Shown here piece after piece: positions 8,176 to 16,362 of a stretch of DNA of 64,000 bases. Position 1 is the first letter of the stretch. Every line of letters starts with the position of its first letter. The notes under the pieces are model-generated. The model was not told where the DNA came from. It worked only from the letters and a program-made list of their open reading frames with translations, and made no database searches. This stretch comes from Maritimibacter dapengensis. Its GTDB lineage: Bacteria; Pseudomonadota; Alphaproteobacteria; Rhodobacterales; Rhodobacteraceae. Location: contig NZ_JAHUZE010000001.1 of NCBI RefSeq assembly GCF_019218265.1, positions 682,001 to 746,000 on the forward strand. The letters are read 5' to 3'. The translations under genes and the position numbers were made by a program.

Positions 8176-9234
8176 ATGTCGGACCCAGTCACGAACGCTG
8201 AAATCGAAGACGTCCTGTCGGCGGTGCGTCGGCTTGTCTCGGAAACGGGCACGTCGAAACGTGCCGACGCTGCGGCGGATACCGACAGGTCGAAACTGGT
8301 TCTGACACCGGCGTTCCGGGTCGAGCCGGATGCGGACACCGAGACTGTACATGAACCCGATCAGGTCGAGACTGAGTCGGTGAAGATGCCGATTCAGGAG
8401 CAGAAACCCGAGGGGCCGAAAGCCGTCTCTGAAAAGAGCCCGGAGGATGACCCGGCCATGACTTCGGTCGAACCTGTGACTTTCGAGCTGGAAGACACGG
8501 CGTTCGAGGCATCCGTTGAGGAAATGGTTCAGGGTGCGGTCAGAGACCACGAGGCGGAACCAACGCCCGACACGACCGATGTTGGAGCCGACGCGGACAA
8601 GGCGGACGTCGCCGATGCCGCACCCGAGCCGCCGCGTGAAGCACCGCCGAAGCCCGAGCCGGGCAGCCTTGCGGCGCGAATTGCCGAGCTCGAGGCGGTC
8701 GTCATTGCGGCACCGGACGCGTCTTATGAGCCGGACGGGTCCGAAGAACCCGATATTCCCGACGAGATCATCTTCCACCGCACAGGCCCACGCCCGGTCG
8801 CTCCCGCTGCGGAGCCGGTCGGGTCGAGCGAGCCGGTCTCTGACCACACGGGAACCGACGACGCTGCGGCGGGGGCCTCGCTGCCAGATCCAGAGCTGAC
8901 GCGGGTCGAGGCCGCCGACATCGACGATTGGCAGGATGTCTCGGATAACGACCTTGACGAGGCAGGATATGAGCCTGCTGGTGAAACGGTCGTGGAGGAC
9001 ACGACGTTCTCGCGTCATGACGACACACCCGAGGATGCCGCCACCGACCCGTTTGGTGAAGACAGCGCGGAAGATGACGAGATGGTCATCGACGAAGCGA
9101 TGCTCCGCGAAATCGTCGCACGCCTCGTCCGCGAGGAATTGCAGGGCACGATGGGCGAGCACATCACACGCAATCTGCGCCGCATGGTGCGCCGGGAAAT
9201 CGCACGGGCGCTTGCACTTCAGTCCTTCGATTGA
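8176..9234 (+). CDS. PopZ-like acidic polar organising protein (DUF2497-like)
   Basis: A 352-residue acidic protein in three parts. Residues 1-25 form a short amphipathic helix (AEIEDVLSAVRRLVS) like the client-binding PopZ N-terminus. A long low-complexity Asp/Glu/Pro/Ala linker covers about 26-300. A C-terminal helical tail (306-352) with VREEL, GEHITRNL and RRMVRREIARAL aligns by eye with the PopZ oligomerisation helices, but lacks their usual Trp and Pro. PopZ forms polar condensates that anchor ParB-parS and signalling proteins. Gene order pcm-tolC-this gene mirrors the Caulobacter popZ neighbourhood. The linker is far longer than in Caulobacter PopZ (177 aa). Identity is inferred from ends and position, not from a search. 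Confidence 0.6.
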   Translation: MSDPVTNAEIEDVLSAVRRLVSETGTSKRADAAADTDRSKLVLTPAFRVEPDADTETVHEPDQVETESVKMPIQEQKPEGPKAVSEKSPEDDPAMTSVEPVTFELEDTAFEASVEEMVQGAVRDHEAEPTPDTTDVGADADKADVADAAPEPPREAPPKPEPGSLAARIAELEAVVIAAPDASYEPDGSEEPDIPDEIIFHRTGPRPVAPAAEPVGSSEPVSDHTGTDDAAAGASLPDPELTRVEAADIDDWQDVSDNDLDEAGYEPAGETVVEDTTFSRHDDTPEDAATDPFGEDSAEDDEMVIDEAMLREIVARLVREELQGTMGEHITRNLRRMVRREIARALALQSFD

Positions 9235-9302
9235 TCGTCTTTCTTAAACGAAGGCTCGGCGCAAGCCGACCCTAGTCGCGCTTCCGTTTCAACAGGATGA
9301 CC

Positions 9303-10754
9303 CTAGCGCGCGGTCGCCAGAAGAGCATCCACGTCGATATGCCCCTCGATGTGGTCGGCGAGGGCGTCGAGGGTCGTCTCGATGCCTGTGTCATAACTCA
9401 TCGGTTCGGACGTTTGGCCAAGACGATCGAGATAGGCACGGCGGAAGGCGTCGGACGTGAACAGCCCATGAAGGTAGGTCCCCCGGACCCGTCCATCGGC
9501 CGTTGAAGCGCCTTCGCAGCGGCCATCGGCCAATGCAAGCCAGGCGTGGTCTGTGTCCGGGCCTGAACTGGTGCCGAGGTGGATTTCATAGCCTTCCACG
9601 GCATGGCCAGTTGCGGTTTCGGTCGCTGATGTGAGGGCCAAAGTCTTGGCTGGTTCAAGCGTCGTCGTGACGTCCAGAAGACCCAGGCCCGCTGCCTCCC
9701 GGACCTCGCCTTCGATGCCGTGCGGATCGAGGATGCGTCGGCCAAGCATCTGGAATCCACCGCAAATTCCCATCACGTGGCCACCCCGCCGGACATGTGC
9801 GGCAAGGTCGATATCCCAGCCCTGCGCGCGAAAATGCTCAAGGTCCGATATGGTGGATTTTGAGCCGGGAATGAGCACGAGCGCGGCGTCGCCCGGCAGG
9901 GGACGACCCGGTTCAATGATCTCGACAGACACGCCGGGGGTGGCGGAAAGCGGGTCGAGGTCATCGAAATTGGCGATGCGTCTGAGGCGAGGTACGGCGA
10001 TCTTGAACGTGCCCCCTGGGCGCGGGGCGGCGAGGTCCATCACGTCTTCGGCGGGGAGCCGCCATGCCGCGTCGAAAAAGGGCAAAACGCCGAGCGAGGA
10101 CCATCCGGTGCGGGTCTCGATTTCGGTCAACCCGCTGTCGAACAACGTAACGTCGCCTCGGAATTTATTGATAATAAAAGATTTTACAAGATCACGATCG
10201 GCGGCGGAAAGCACCGCGTGGGTGCCGACAAGCTGAGCGATGACGCCGCCCCGGTCGATGTCGCCGACCAGCACGACAGGCATGCCAGCGGCTTCGGCAA
10301 AGCCCATGTTGGCGATGTCGCCGGCACGCAGGTTGATCTCAGCAGGAGAGCCCGCGCCCTCGACGAGGACAAGGTCATGAGCAGCTGCAAGCCGGCGATA
10401 ACTTTCGAGAACACGCGGCAGGAGTTGCGCCTTCTGCCGCCCGTAATCACGCGCCTTCAAGGTCGCAAAGCGTTGGCCCTGAACGATAATCTGCGCGCCG
10501 GTGTCGGTTTCGGGTTTCAATAGGACCGGGTTCATGTCCGTCTGCGGTGCCAACCCCGCTGCGCGGGCCTGAAGCGCCTGCGCGCGGCCGATTTCGCCTC
10601 CATCGACAGTCACTGCGGCGTTGTTGGACATGTTCTGAGGCTTGAACGGCGCCACGGACAGGCCACGCCGGAGCGCGGCGCGGGCCAGGCCCGCGACGAT
10701 GAGGGACTTGCCGACGTTGGACCCTGCGCCCTGTATCATCACCGCTCGCGACAT
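9303..10754 (-). CDS. cobQ: Adenosylcobyric acid synthase
   Basis: A 483-residue CobQ/CbiP: ATP- and glutamine-dependent amidation of four carboxylates of adenosylcobyrinic diamide in cobalamin synthesis. The N-terminal dethiobiotin-synthetase-like domain has the P-loop GAGSNVGKS at 9-17. The C-terminal class I glutamine amidotransferase domain has nucleophile C331 in [10 protein letters not shown] and a histidine in TYLHGLF. Full length. It stands alone here, with no other cob genes and no recognisable cobalamin riboswitch in its 5' region. Downstream gene is convergent. Confidence 0.95.
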   Translation of the reverse strand: MSRAVMIQGAGSNVGKSLIVAGLARAALRRGLSVAPFKPQNMSNNAAVTVDGGEIGRAQALQARAAGLAPQTDMNPVLLKPETDTGAQIIVQGQRFATLKARDYGRQKAQLLPRVLESYRRLAAAHDLVLVEGAGSPAEINLRAGDIANMGFAEAAGMPVVLVGDIDRGGVIAQLVGTHAVLSAADRDLVKSFIINKFRGDVTLFDSGLTEIETRTGWSSLGVLPFFDAAWRLPAEDVMDLAAPRPGGTFKIAVPRLRRIANFDDLDPLSATPGVSVEIIEPGRPLPGDAALVLIPGSKSTISDLEHFRAQGWDIDLAAHVRRGGHVMGICGGFQMLGRRILDPHGIEGEVREAAGLGLLDVTTTLEPAKTLALTSATETATGHAVEGYEIHLGTSSGPDTDHAWLALADGRCEGASTADGRVRGTYLHGLFTSDAFRRAYLDRLGQTSEPMSYDTGIETTLDALADHIEGHIDVDALLATAR

Positions 10755-11003
10755 GGCTCCCGCCTATCCTGCGGCGTGGGCAAGGGGAAGGGAAAACGAG
10801 CAACCGAACGGTCTGTTCACGCTCCGAAGCAGTGCTGGAACATGGGTATGGACGACGTATGTCTGACGTATGGAAAGCATATGGCAAAACATCTGGATGT
10901 CCGAGATTACCGGACCGCACGATCACGCAACGTTGAACGACACCATGGGGTCAGACATGCAGGTGGGCGGTTCCGCCGTTGACCCAACGTCACCCTGAAC
11001 ATG
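10755..11003. other. Gene-free region upstream of cobQ
   Basis: About 250 bases without a credible ORF. I looked for a B12 riboswitch on the minus strand and did not find the conserved B12-box elements. A short inverted repeat GTCCG/CGGAC flanks a seven-base loop near 10898-10915, and the direct repeat GACGTATG occurs twice around 10851-10876. Either could be a regulatory site; no factor can be named. Confidence 0.3.
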
Positions 11004-11034
11004 AAAAAGGCGCGCCCAGTGGCGCGCCTTTTCT
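11004..11034. terminator. Bidirectional rho-independent terminator
   Basis: A perfect 10-bp stem, AAGGCGCGCC and GGCGCGCCTT around a CAGT loop, is flanked by A5 on the left and T-rich sequence on the right. On the minus strand this ends in a T-tract and would terminate the gene whose stop is at 11055. Confidence 0.75.
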
Positions 11035-11054
11035 TCACTCCGGGCTGGCCGGGA

Positions 11055-11375
11055 TCAGGCGGCTTCGGCCGCCTCTGCCGCATGGCGGCGTTCGCTTTCT
11101 TCGCGGGACAGCGCAACGGATGTCCGCACACCTTTCGCCACGAAGTCCATCAACCCGGTGACGACCCGTTCATTGGGGTCGATGCCGGCACAGGACAGCA
11201 CCTCCCGCCCGTCGCGCGAGCGCGCCCAGCGGGCAATCTGGTCAGGGCCGTTGCCGTATTTCTTGTCGTCCGCGATCGCATCATCAAGGGCAGCAAGAAC
11301 CACGGCGGCGAAGAGTTTGCGCGCCCGGTTCCCTTGTTCATGATTGAAAGCAGTACCGTCGACGTTATCGAGCAT
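11055..11375 (-). CDS. Short conserved Rhodobacterales protein (DUF6280-like)
   Basis: A 106-residue soluble protein without known function. It starts MLDNVDGTAFNHEQGNRARK and contains a helical segment with LAALDDAIADDKKYGNG and a WARSRDGREVLSCAGIDP motif, ending in an Ala/Glu-rich tail. I recall a nearly identical short family that is common in Rhodobacterales (I believe DUF6280). ATG 11375 is chosen because AAAGGA lies seven bases upstream; the ORF is open to 11432. It is divergent from efp across about 255 bases and ends at a strong hairpin terminator. The composition suggests a DNA- or ribosome-associated helper, but that is a guess. Confidence 0.75.
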   Translation of the reverse strand: MLDNVDGTAFNHEQGNRARKLFAAVVLAALDDAIADDKKYGNGPDQIARWARSRDGREVLSCAGIDPNERVVTGLMDFVAKGVRTSVALSREESERRHAAEAAEAA

Positions 11376-11630
11376 TCCCAGTCCTTTTTTTGTTTTCTCG
11401 GCGCGGGCCACGTTCCAGACACTGAACGTCATTGAGCCTTGCGCCTGCTGGCGTGAGGGCCAATATGCGCTTTCGAGCGCGATTCGGTATCATCGCAATT
11501 GCATGGCTGCCATGCTTCTAATGCATAGCGTCGTGTATGAACACACAAATTGCGTGGTGTTGCGCCGGGCAGATGCCCCGGATATAGGTGCCTTCCAGAT
11601 ATCGTCAACCTTTCGACATGGTTTCGCTAC

Positions 11631-12194
11631 ATGCCCAAAATCAACGGAAACGAAATTCGTCCCGGTAATGTGCTCGAGCACAACGACGGCCTCTGGGCCG
11701 CCGTGAAAGTCGACCACGTGAAACCCGGCAAGGGCGGGGCCTTCGCGCAGGTCGAGCTTCGCAACCTTCGTAACGGATCAAAACTTAACGAACGGTTCCG
11801 CTCCGCCGACAAGGTCGAGCGTGTGCGCCTTGAACAAAAGGACATGCAGTTCCTCTACGAAGCCGACGAACAGCTTCACTTCATGGATACCGAGACGTTC
11901 GACCAGGTCGCGCTTCCCGCCGATATCCTCGGCGACCGCCGTCCGTTCCTTCAGGACGGTATGACCATCGTCGTGGAATTCTACGAGAGCGAGGCGCTCA
12001 ACGCCACGCTGCCGCAGAAGGTCACCTGCCGTGTGGCCGAGACCGAGCCTGTGGTCAAAGGCCAGACCGCGGCCAACAGCTTCAAGCCCGCTGTTCTGGA
12101 CAACGGTGTGCGCGTGTCGGTGCCGCCCTTCGTCGGGCAGGACGAGGACATCGTCGTGAACACCGAGACGATGGAATATTCCGAACGGGCCTGA
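11631..12194 (+). CDS. efp: Translation elongation factor P
   Basis: A 187-residue EF-P with three beta-barrel domains. It binds between the P and E sites to rescue ribosomes stalled on polyproline. The modification-site lysine is K34 in KPGKGGAF, the arrangement used by EpmA-type beta-lysylation. The C-terminal domain retains SYNTRT-region-like text ([12 protein letters not shown]), though the classic R is altered. No epmA or epmB is in the window. ATG 11631 gives the standard N-terminus [12 protein letters not shown]; the upstream ORF extension is not used. Confidence 0.96.
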   Translation: MPKINGNEIRPGNVLEHNDGLWAAVKVDHVKPGKGGAFAQVELRNLRNGSKLNERFRSADKVERVRLEQKDMQFLYEADEQLHFMDTETFDQVALPADILGDRRPFLQDGMTIVVEFYESEALNATLPQKVTCRVAETEPVVKGQTAANSFKPAVLDNGVRVSVPPFVGQDEDIVVNTETMEYSERA

Positions 12195-12208
12195 GCCGGC
12201 CCCTTTTC

Positions 12209-12255
12209 ATCGTTCCATAAATACCTCAGGGGGTCCGGGGGACAGCGTCCCCCGG
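12209..12255 (+). terminator. Dispersed motif plus perfect hairpin downstream of efp
   Basis: The sequence CATCGTTCCATAAATACC begins at 12209 and is followed at 12235-12255 by CCGGGGGAC/GTCCCCCGG around an AGC loop, a perfect 9-bp stem. The motif recurs elsewhere in the window beside other GC hairpins. The element lies between convergent genes, so it may end transcription from both sides, although there is no long T-tract. Confidence 0.5.
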
Positions 12256-12289
12256 TCGGTCGGACGGGCGCGAGCCCGTTCGAAACCGA

Positions 12290-13096
12290 TCAGACGTCGA
12301 GCTGCGACAAGAGCCGGTCCACCAACCCGCGATAACCTGACCCGAACAGCCTCAGATGCACGAGGGCGGGCCACAGCGTATAGACCGCGCGGCGTTCTTC
12401 CCATCCGGCGTCGAGTGGACCATAGGCTTCGTCGAACCCGCCGCCGGGTTGGCCGAACAGGTGCAGCATGGCGATGTCGACCTCGCGATCGCCGTAAAAG
12501 CACGCCGGGTCGATGAGCCAGACCGACGGGGCCGCACCGAAGAGCAGGTTGCCCGTCCACAGGTCGCCGTGAAGGAGCGCCGGGGCCGGACGGGCGGGCA
12601 GCAGGCGGGGCAGGTTCTCACACAGGTTGGCGATGCGCGGCGCGAGGCCTCCGGGAAGGTGGTCCACATGGGTGAGGAGCCGGTTCGCCGCCCAGAAGTC
12701 CGGCCAGTCGCCGCTGGTCGCATTCGGGATCGTCACGCGCCCGAAGGCGTAATCCTCGGACCAGCCATAAGCCTCGCCCGTCACGTCGTGCAGATTGCGA
12801 AGGTTCGTCCCGAGCGCGGCCCAGGAGCCGTCGCCCGCCCGTTCCTCATAAAGCGCCTCCATCAGGATCAGGTCGCCGTCACTGGCGATCACCGAGGGCA
12901 CCTGCGCGCCCGCGTCCGACATGGCGGTGAGCATCCGGGCTTCTCGGTCGACCATCGGGCCGGACTTGGCGACCAGCCTGCCGCCGTCCTGAAGTGTCAC
13001 AAGGCTCACATCGGACAGGTCGCCGCCATGAAGCGCGCCGATCTTCGCGGGGCGCTCGCCGGTCAGGCGCAGGATGCGGTCGGCTAGCCCGCCCAT
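12290..13096 (-). CDS. Fructosamine kinase family protein
   Basis: A 268-residue member of the fructosamine-3-kinase family (aminoglycoside-phosphotransferase fold), which phosphorylates ketoamines on glycated proteins so that they decompose. The catalytic loop is HGDLWTGN and the metal-binding loop is LIDPACFYGDREVD, both intact. The bacterial substrate is often ribulosamines or free glycated amines. Its start lies within the 3' end of ygfZ (13-base overlap), so the two are probably co-transcribed. Confidence 0.88.
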   Translation of the reverse strand: MGGLADRILRLTGERPAKIGALHGGDLSDVSLVTLQDGGRLVAKSGPMVDREARMLTAMSDAGAQVPSVIASDGDLILMEALYEERAGDGSWAALGTNLRNLHDVTGEAYGWSEDYAFGRVTIPNATSGDWPDFWAANRLLTHVDHLPGGLAPRIANLCENLPRLLPARPAPALLHGDLWTGNLLFGAAPSVWLIDPACFYGDREVDIAMLHLFGQPGGGFDEAYGPLDAGWEERRAVYTLWPALVHLRLFGSGYRGLVDRLLSQLDV

Positions 13097-13833
13097 GTCA
13101 CCTGCGCGTCACCGGCGCGGAGCGCGCCCTTCGCCCGGTCGAACCGCAGGTAGGCGATGGCGGTGTCGCCAGCGCGGGTGAGCAAGGTTCCGGCGGGCTT
13201 GCCGTCTTCTGTCACGATCTCGGTCCCCGGCTCGGCAGGGCCGTCGAGCGTGACTTTCGTGTATCCCTTCCGCAACTCGGTTTTGTGTTTCATCCGCGCG
13301 GTGACTTCCTGCCCGACATAGCAGCCCTTCTTGAAGTCCACCCCGCGCATCCGTTCGAACCCGGCTTCGAGGATAAAGGTGTCGGGTGTGATGTCGGCGG
13401 GTGCCTCCGGCACGCAGGCGGCCACGCGCAGCGCGTCCCAGTCGGTCTCGGAAGGCTCCCCGGGCGCATCGCGATAGGCGCGCCAGCCAAGGTTCGGGTC
13501 GCGGGGATCGGGGTGCCCATCCTCCGGCACGTCGCCCGTGCCGCGGATGGCGTAAAGCTCCGCGGGCTCGATCAGAACGTCCGAGCGCAGCATGTACATA
13601 TTCAGCCTTTGGGCCAGCCCGGGCGCGGCATCGGCATGCGTGTCGAGCAGGTAGGCATCGCCCGTGTCCAGAATGAAGAAATCCGCGAGGAACTTACCCT
13701 GCGGTGTGAGCAGCGCGGCATAGACCAGCCCGCCCTTCTTCACATCATTGGTGACGAGGTTCTGAAGGAACTCGGTCCGGTCTGCCCCGGAAATCCGAAG
13801 CACCGTGCGGTTTTCATGCGTTTCGCCTGTCAT
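13084..13833 (-). CDS. ygfZ: Folate-binding YgfZ/GcvT-like Fe-S protein
   Basis: A 249-residue GcvT-fold protein of the YgfZ/IBA57 family, which uses tetrahydrofolate to support maturation or repair of iron-sulfur enzymes such as MiaB. The diagnostic motif K-G-C-Y-x-G-Q-E is present with C171 (KKGCYVGQEVTARMKH). The start ATG 13833 faces the glycosyltransferase gene across a roughly 60-base divergent promoter region. It overlaps the fructosamine kinase gene downstream. Family assignment is firm. Confidence 0.92.
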   Translation of the reverse strand: MTGETHENRTVLRISGADRTEFLQNLVTNDVKKGGLVYAALLTPQGKFLADFFILDTGDAYLLDTHADAAPGLAQRLNMYMLRSDVLIEPAELYAIRGTGDVPEDGHPDPRDPNLGWRAYRDAPGEPSETDWDALRVAACVPEAPADITPDTFILEAGFERMRGVDFKKGCYVGQEVTARMKHKTELRKGYTKVTLDGPAEPGTEIVTEDGKPAGTLLTRAGDTAIAYLRFDRAKGALRAGDAQVTWAG

Positions 13834-13893
13834 CGCTTTTCCTTGTGCTTACAAGGGTTAATATAGTGTTCCCAAACGCCGAGAGAAGCCGTG

Positions 13894-14562
13894 ATGCGGG
13901 CTGCCCTGTCCATCGTGATCCCCACCCTGAACGCCGAGAGCGTGTTGCCTGCCTGTCTCGCAAGCCTGATGCCGGGAGTCGAGGCCGGTCTGGTGCGCGA
14001 GGTCGTGATCGCGGATGGCGGCTCCGACGACGCGACGCAGATGATCGCCGACGAGGTCGGTGCGATCTGGGTGCCGGGGCCAGCGGGCCGGGGCGGGCAA
14101 TTGGCGCGCGGTGTGGCCGCCGCCGGGGGCGACTGGCTCCTCGTGCTGCACGCGGATGCGGTGCTGGGTGAGGATTGGGTCGCGGCGGTGCAGGCGGGCA
14201 TGGCGCAGGGCGGGCCGGGATACTTTCGGCTCAGGTTCCGGGCGCGAGGGCCGGGGCCGCGCATTGTAGGCGTCTGGGCCAACCTGCGCGCGCGGCTTGG
14301 GCTTCCCTTCGGCGATCAGGGGCTTCTGGTGTCGCGTGCTGACTATGAGGCGGCGGGAGGATACCGGGACATTCCGCTGATGGAAGACATGGCGCTCGCT
14401 CGTGCACTCGCGCGCCCGCGCCCTCTCGGTGCGGTGATCGAGACGGGCTGGACACGATACGAGGGCCGGTGGCTTCGGCAAGGGGCGGGGAATATCGTGC
14501 GTCAGATCCGTTTCATGCTTGGTGCTGACCCGGCGCGGCTCGCCCGGAGCTACCGCGATTGA
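13894..14562 (+). CDS. Family 2 glycosyltransferase (TIGR04283-like)
   Basis: About 222 residues with a GT-A fold: N-terminal SIVIPTLNAE, the ADGGSDD nucleotide-sugar motif and HADAVL (DxD-like). The pattern matches the short TIGR04283 group often linked to arsenosugar or small-molecule glycosylation. It ends without membrane segments. ATG 13894 is chosen, with GTG 13891 directly adjacent. No partner genes that would reveal the acceptor are present. Acceptor and donor are unknown. Confidence 0.8.
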   Translation: MRAALSIVIPTLNAESVLPACLASLMPGVEAGLVREVVIADGGSDDATQMIADEVGAIWVPGPAGRGGQLARGVAAAGGDWLLVLHADAVLGEDWVAAVQAGMAQGGPGYFRLRFRARGPGPRIVGVWANLRARLGLPFGDQGLLVSRADYEAAGGYRDIPLMEDMALARALARPRPLGAVIETGWTRYEGRWLRQGAGNIVRQIRFMLGADPARLARSYRD

Positions 14563-14613
14563 CCTCCCCAAGGGCTGGGGCTACCGCTTGGTCTATCAGA
14601 ACTGGAGGCCAAG

Positions 14614-15804
14614 ATGACGCTGTCTTTCGGCCGGGAATACCTTGCCATTCCCGGACCTTCCGTGACCCCGGACCGGGTCTTGAACGCCATGCACCGGACC
14701 GCGCCCAATATCTACGAAGGGGCGTTGGTCGATATGGTGGCCGCGATGGTGCCGGACCTGCGCCGCGTGGCGCGGACCAAGTCGGACGTGGCGATCTATA
14801 TCGCCAACGGTCACGGCGCATGGGAAGCGGCGGCGATGAACGTGCTGGCACCGGGGGACAAGGCGCTGGTTCTGGCCACGGGCCGGTTCGCGGCGCTCTG
14901 GGGCATGATCTGCGAGCGGATCGGGGTCGCGGTCGAGGTAATCGACTTCGGCAAATCCGATGCGCTCGACCCCGAGGCGGTGCGCGCCCGGCTCGCGCAG
15001 GACAAGGTCGGTGAGATCAAGGCGGTGCTGACCGTGCAGGTGGACACCGCCACGGGCGTTCTGAACGATATCGCGGCGCTTCGAGCGGCGATAGATGCGG
15101 CGGGGCATGACGCGCTCCTCATGGTCGATTGCATCGCGTCGTTGGGCTGCGACCTGTTCGAGATGGATGCCTGGGGCGTCGACGTGATGGTGGCGGCGAG
15201 CCAGAAGGGGCTGATGACGCCCCCCGGCCTCGGTTTCGTCTTTGCCAATGAAAAGGCACAGGCGCGGCGCAACCCGAGTGTGAGCTTCTACTGGGATTGG
15301 ACCAACCGGATGCGCCCGGAGTTGTTCTACCAGTATTTCGGCGGCACCGCCCCGACCCACCATCTGCTTGGCCTGCGGGCCGCGCTCGACATGATATTCG
15401 AAGAAGGCATGGAAGCGGTCTGGCATCGCCATGACGTGCTCGCCCGCACCGCCTGGGCCGCGTTCGATGCCTGGGGCCAGGGCGGTCCGATGGAAATCAA
15501 CATCAAGGAGCCCGCGCGCCGCTCTCGCGCGGTGACGGCGCTCAAGCTTGGCGACGATCACGGTGCCCGGCTGCGTCGCTGGGTCGAGACCAACGGTGGT
15601 GTGACTTTGGGCATCGGGCTGGGGATGAGCGCGCCGGGTTACCCGAACGGCGAAGGCTTCTTCCGGCTCGGTCATATGGGGCATATTAATGCGCATATGA
15701 TCCTCGGCGCGCTGGGGGTGATCGAAGCGGGGTTGATCGCGCTCGATATTCCACATGGGACCGGCGCACTCAGCGCCGCCGCCGGGGTCGTGTCGCAGGG
15801 ATAA
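14614..15804 (+). CDS. Class-V aminotransferase, serine/alanine-glyoxylate type
   Basis: A 396-residue PLP enzyme of the alanine/serine/aspartate-glyoxylate aminotransferase family. The PLP lysine is K198 in AASQKGLM, and VDCIASLG carries the cofactor-nitrogen aspartate. It transfers an amino group to glyoxylate in glycine, serine and photorespiratory-type metabolism. The length equals that of BhcA, the aspartate-glyoxylate enzyme of the beta-hydroxyaspartate cycle, but bhcBCD are absent, so I do not assign that role. It begins about 50 bases after the glycosyltransferase stop, with GGAGG just before ATG 14614. Confidence 0.85.
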   Translation: MTLSFGREYLAIPGPSVTPDRVLNAMHRTAPNIYEGALVDMVAAMVPDLRRVARTKSDVAIYIANGHGAWEAAAMNVLAPGDKALVLATGRFAALWGMICERIGVAVEVIDFGKSDALDPEAVRARLAQDKVGEIKAVLTVQVDTATGVLNDIAALRAAIDAAGHDALLMVDCIASLGCDLFEMDAWGVDVMVAASQKGLMTPPGLGFVFANEKAQARRNPSVSFYWDWTNRMRPELFYQYFGGTAPTHHLLGLRAALDMIFEEGMEAVWHRHDVLARTAWAAFDAWGQGGPMEINIKEPARRSRAVTALKLGDDHGARLRRWVETNGGVTLGIGLGMSAPGYPNGEGFFRLGHMGHINAHMILGALGVIEAGLIALDIPHGTGALSAAAGVVSQG

Positions 15805-15813
15805 CCCCTTCAT

Positions 15814-15876
15814 CGTGCCATAAATATGCAATGGCCGCGCCGATCGCAGCCGCCGCGATTGCATATTTGGGGCACG
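15814..15876. repeat. Long inverted repeat between convergent genes
   Basis: The arms CGTGCCATAAATATGCAAT (15814-15832) and the reverse complement of 15858-15876 differ at only two positions, around a 25-base GC-rich centre. Each arm is a copy of the dispersed motif seen at 41, 12209 and 25791. It sits between the convergent aminotransferase and SH3-protein genes and could act as a two-way terminator or an extragenic palindromic element. Confidence 0.6.
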
Positions 15877-15942
15877 CTGAAAGGACATCGGCCGCGCGTA
15901 GCGCGGCCCACCGCGACGGACGAAGTCCGGCGCAATCCCGCG

Positions 15943-16362
15943 TCAGGGCGCTTTTTCGAGGTTCTGGTCCGGCACCCAACCTTCGCGCTTGTCGGTGCTG
16001 CGGCAAAGGGTCCAGCCGCCCATGCGTTCGAGGGCGGTGACGGCCTCGCCTGATTTTACCGTGAGCTCCTGCGCGGAATAATCTACGAGCGCATAGGGCT
16101 GGCGGTCGACCCAGGCGATGGCGTCCCACGGAACCCAGCCCTCGCGATCGTCCGTGTGCGCCCAGATCCAGCGGTGACCGTGCCAGTCGTCTTCGAGGTC
16201 AGTGAGGTCGATGGGAGAGCCTGCGGCGAGGCGGATCGGGTTGTTGTAGGTCGCAGTCCAGTCGGCCGTCACGATGAGGTCGCGGGGGCGGCCAGCACTT
16301 TTCGCGTAATTCGACGATGCGTCTTTACCAGATCGCGCTGATGTCTTGTCTGTTTCACGCAT
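15943..16362 (-). CDS. SH3-like domain protein
   Basis: A 139-residue protein with two tandem bacterial SH3-like modules. The first includes GSPIDLTDLEDDWHGHRWIW and GWVPWDAIAW; the second includes ELTVKSGEAVTALERMGGW and GWVPDQNLE. Such domains usually bind peptides or cell-wall fragments. No signal peptide or membrane anchor is visible with this start. ATG 16362 overlaps the 3' end of the aminotransferase gene by eight bases, so it is the second gene of that operon. Function is unknown. Confidence 0.75.
   Translation of the reverse strand: MRETDKTSARSGKDASSNYAKSAGRPRDLIVTADWTATYNNPIRLAAGSPIDLTDLEDDWHGHRWIWAHTDDREGWVPWDAIAWVDRQPYALVDYSAQELTVKSGEAVTALERMGGWTLCRSTDKREGWVPDQNLEKAP

Noticed and set aside
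10755-11003. Cobalamin riboswitch in front of cobQ
   Set aside because: Neither B12-box elements nor a fitting multi-stem layout could be found on the minus strand.
14614-15804. BhcA of the beta-hydroxyaspartate cycle
   Set aside because: Length and family agree, but bhcB, bhcC, bhcD and the bhc regulator are absent here.
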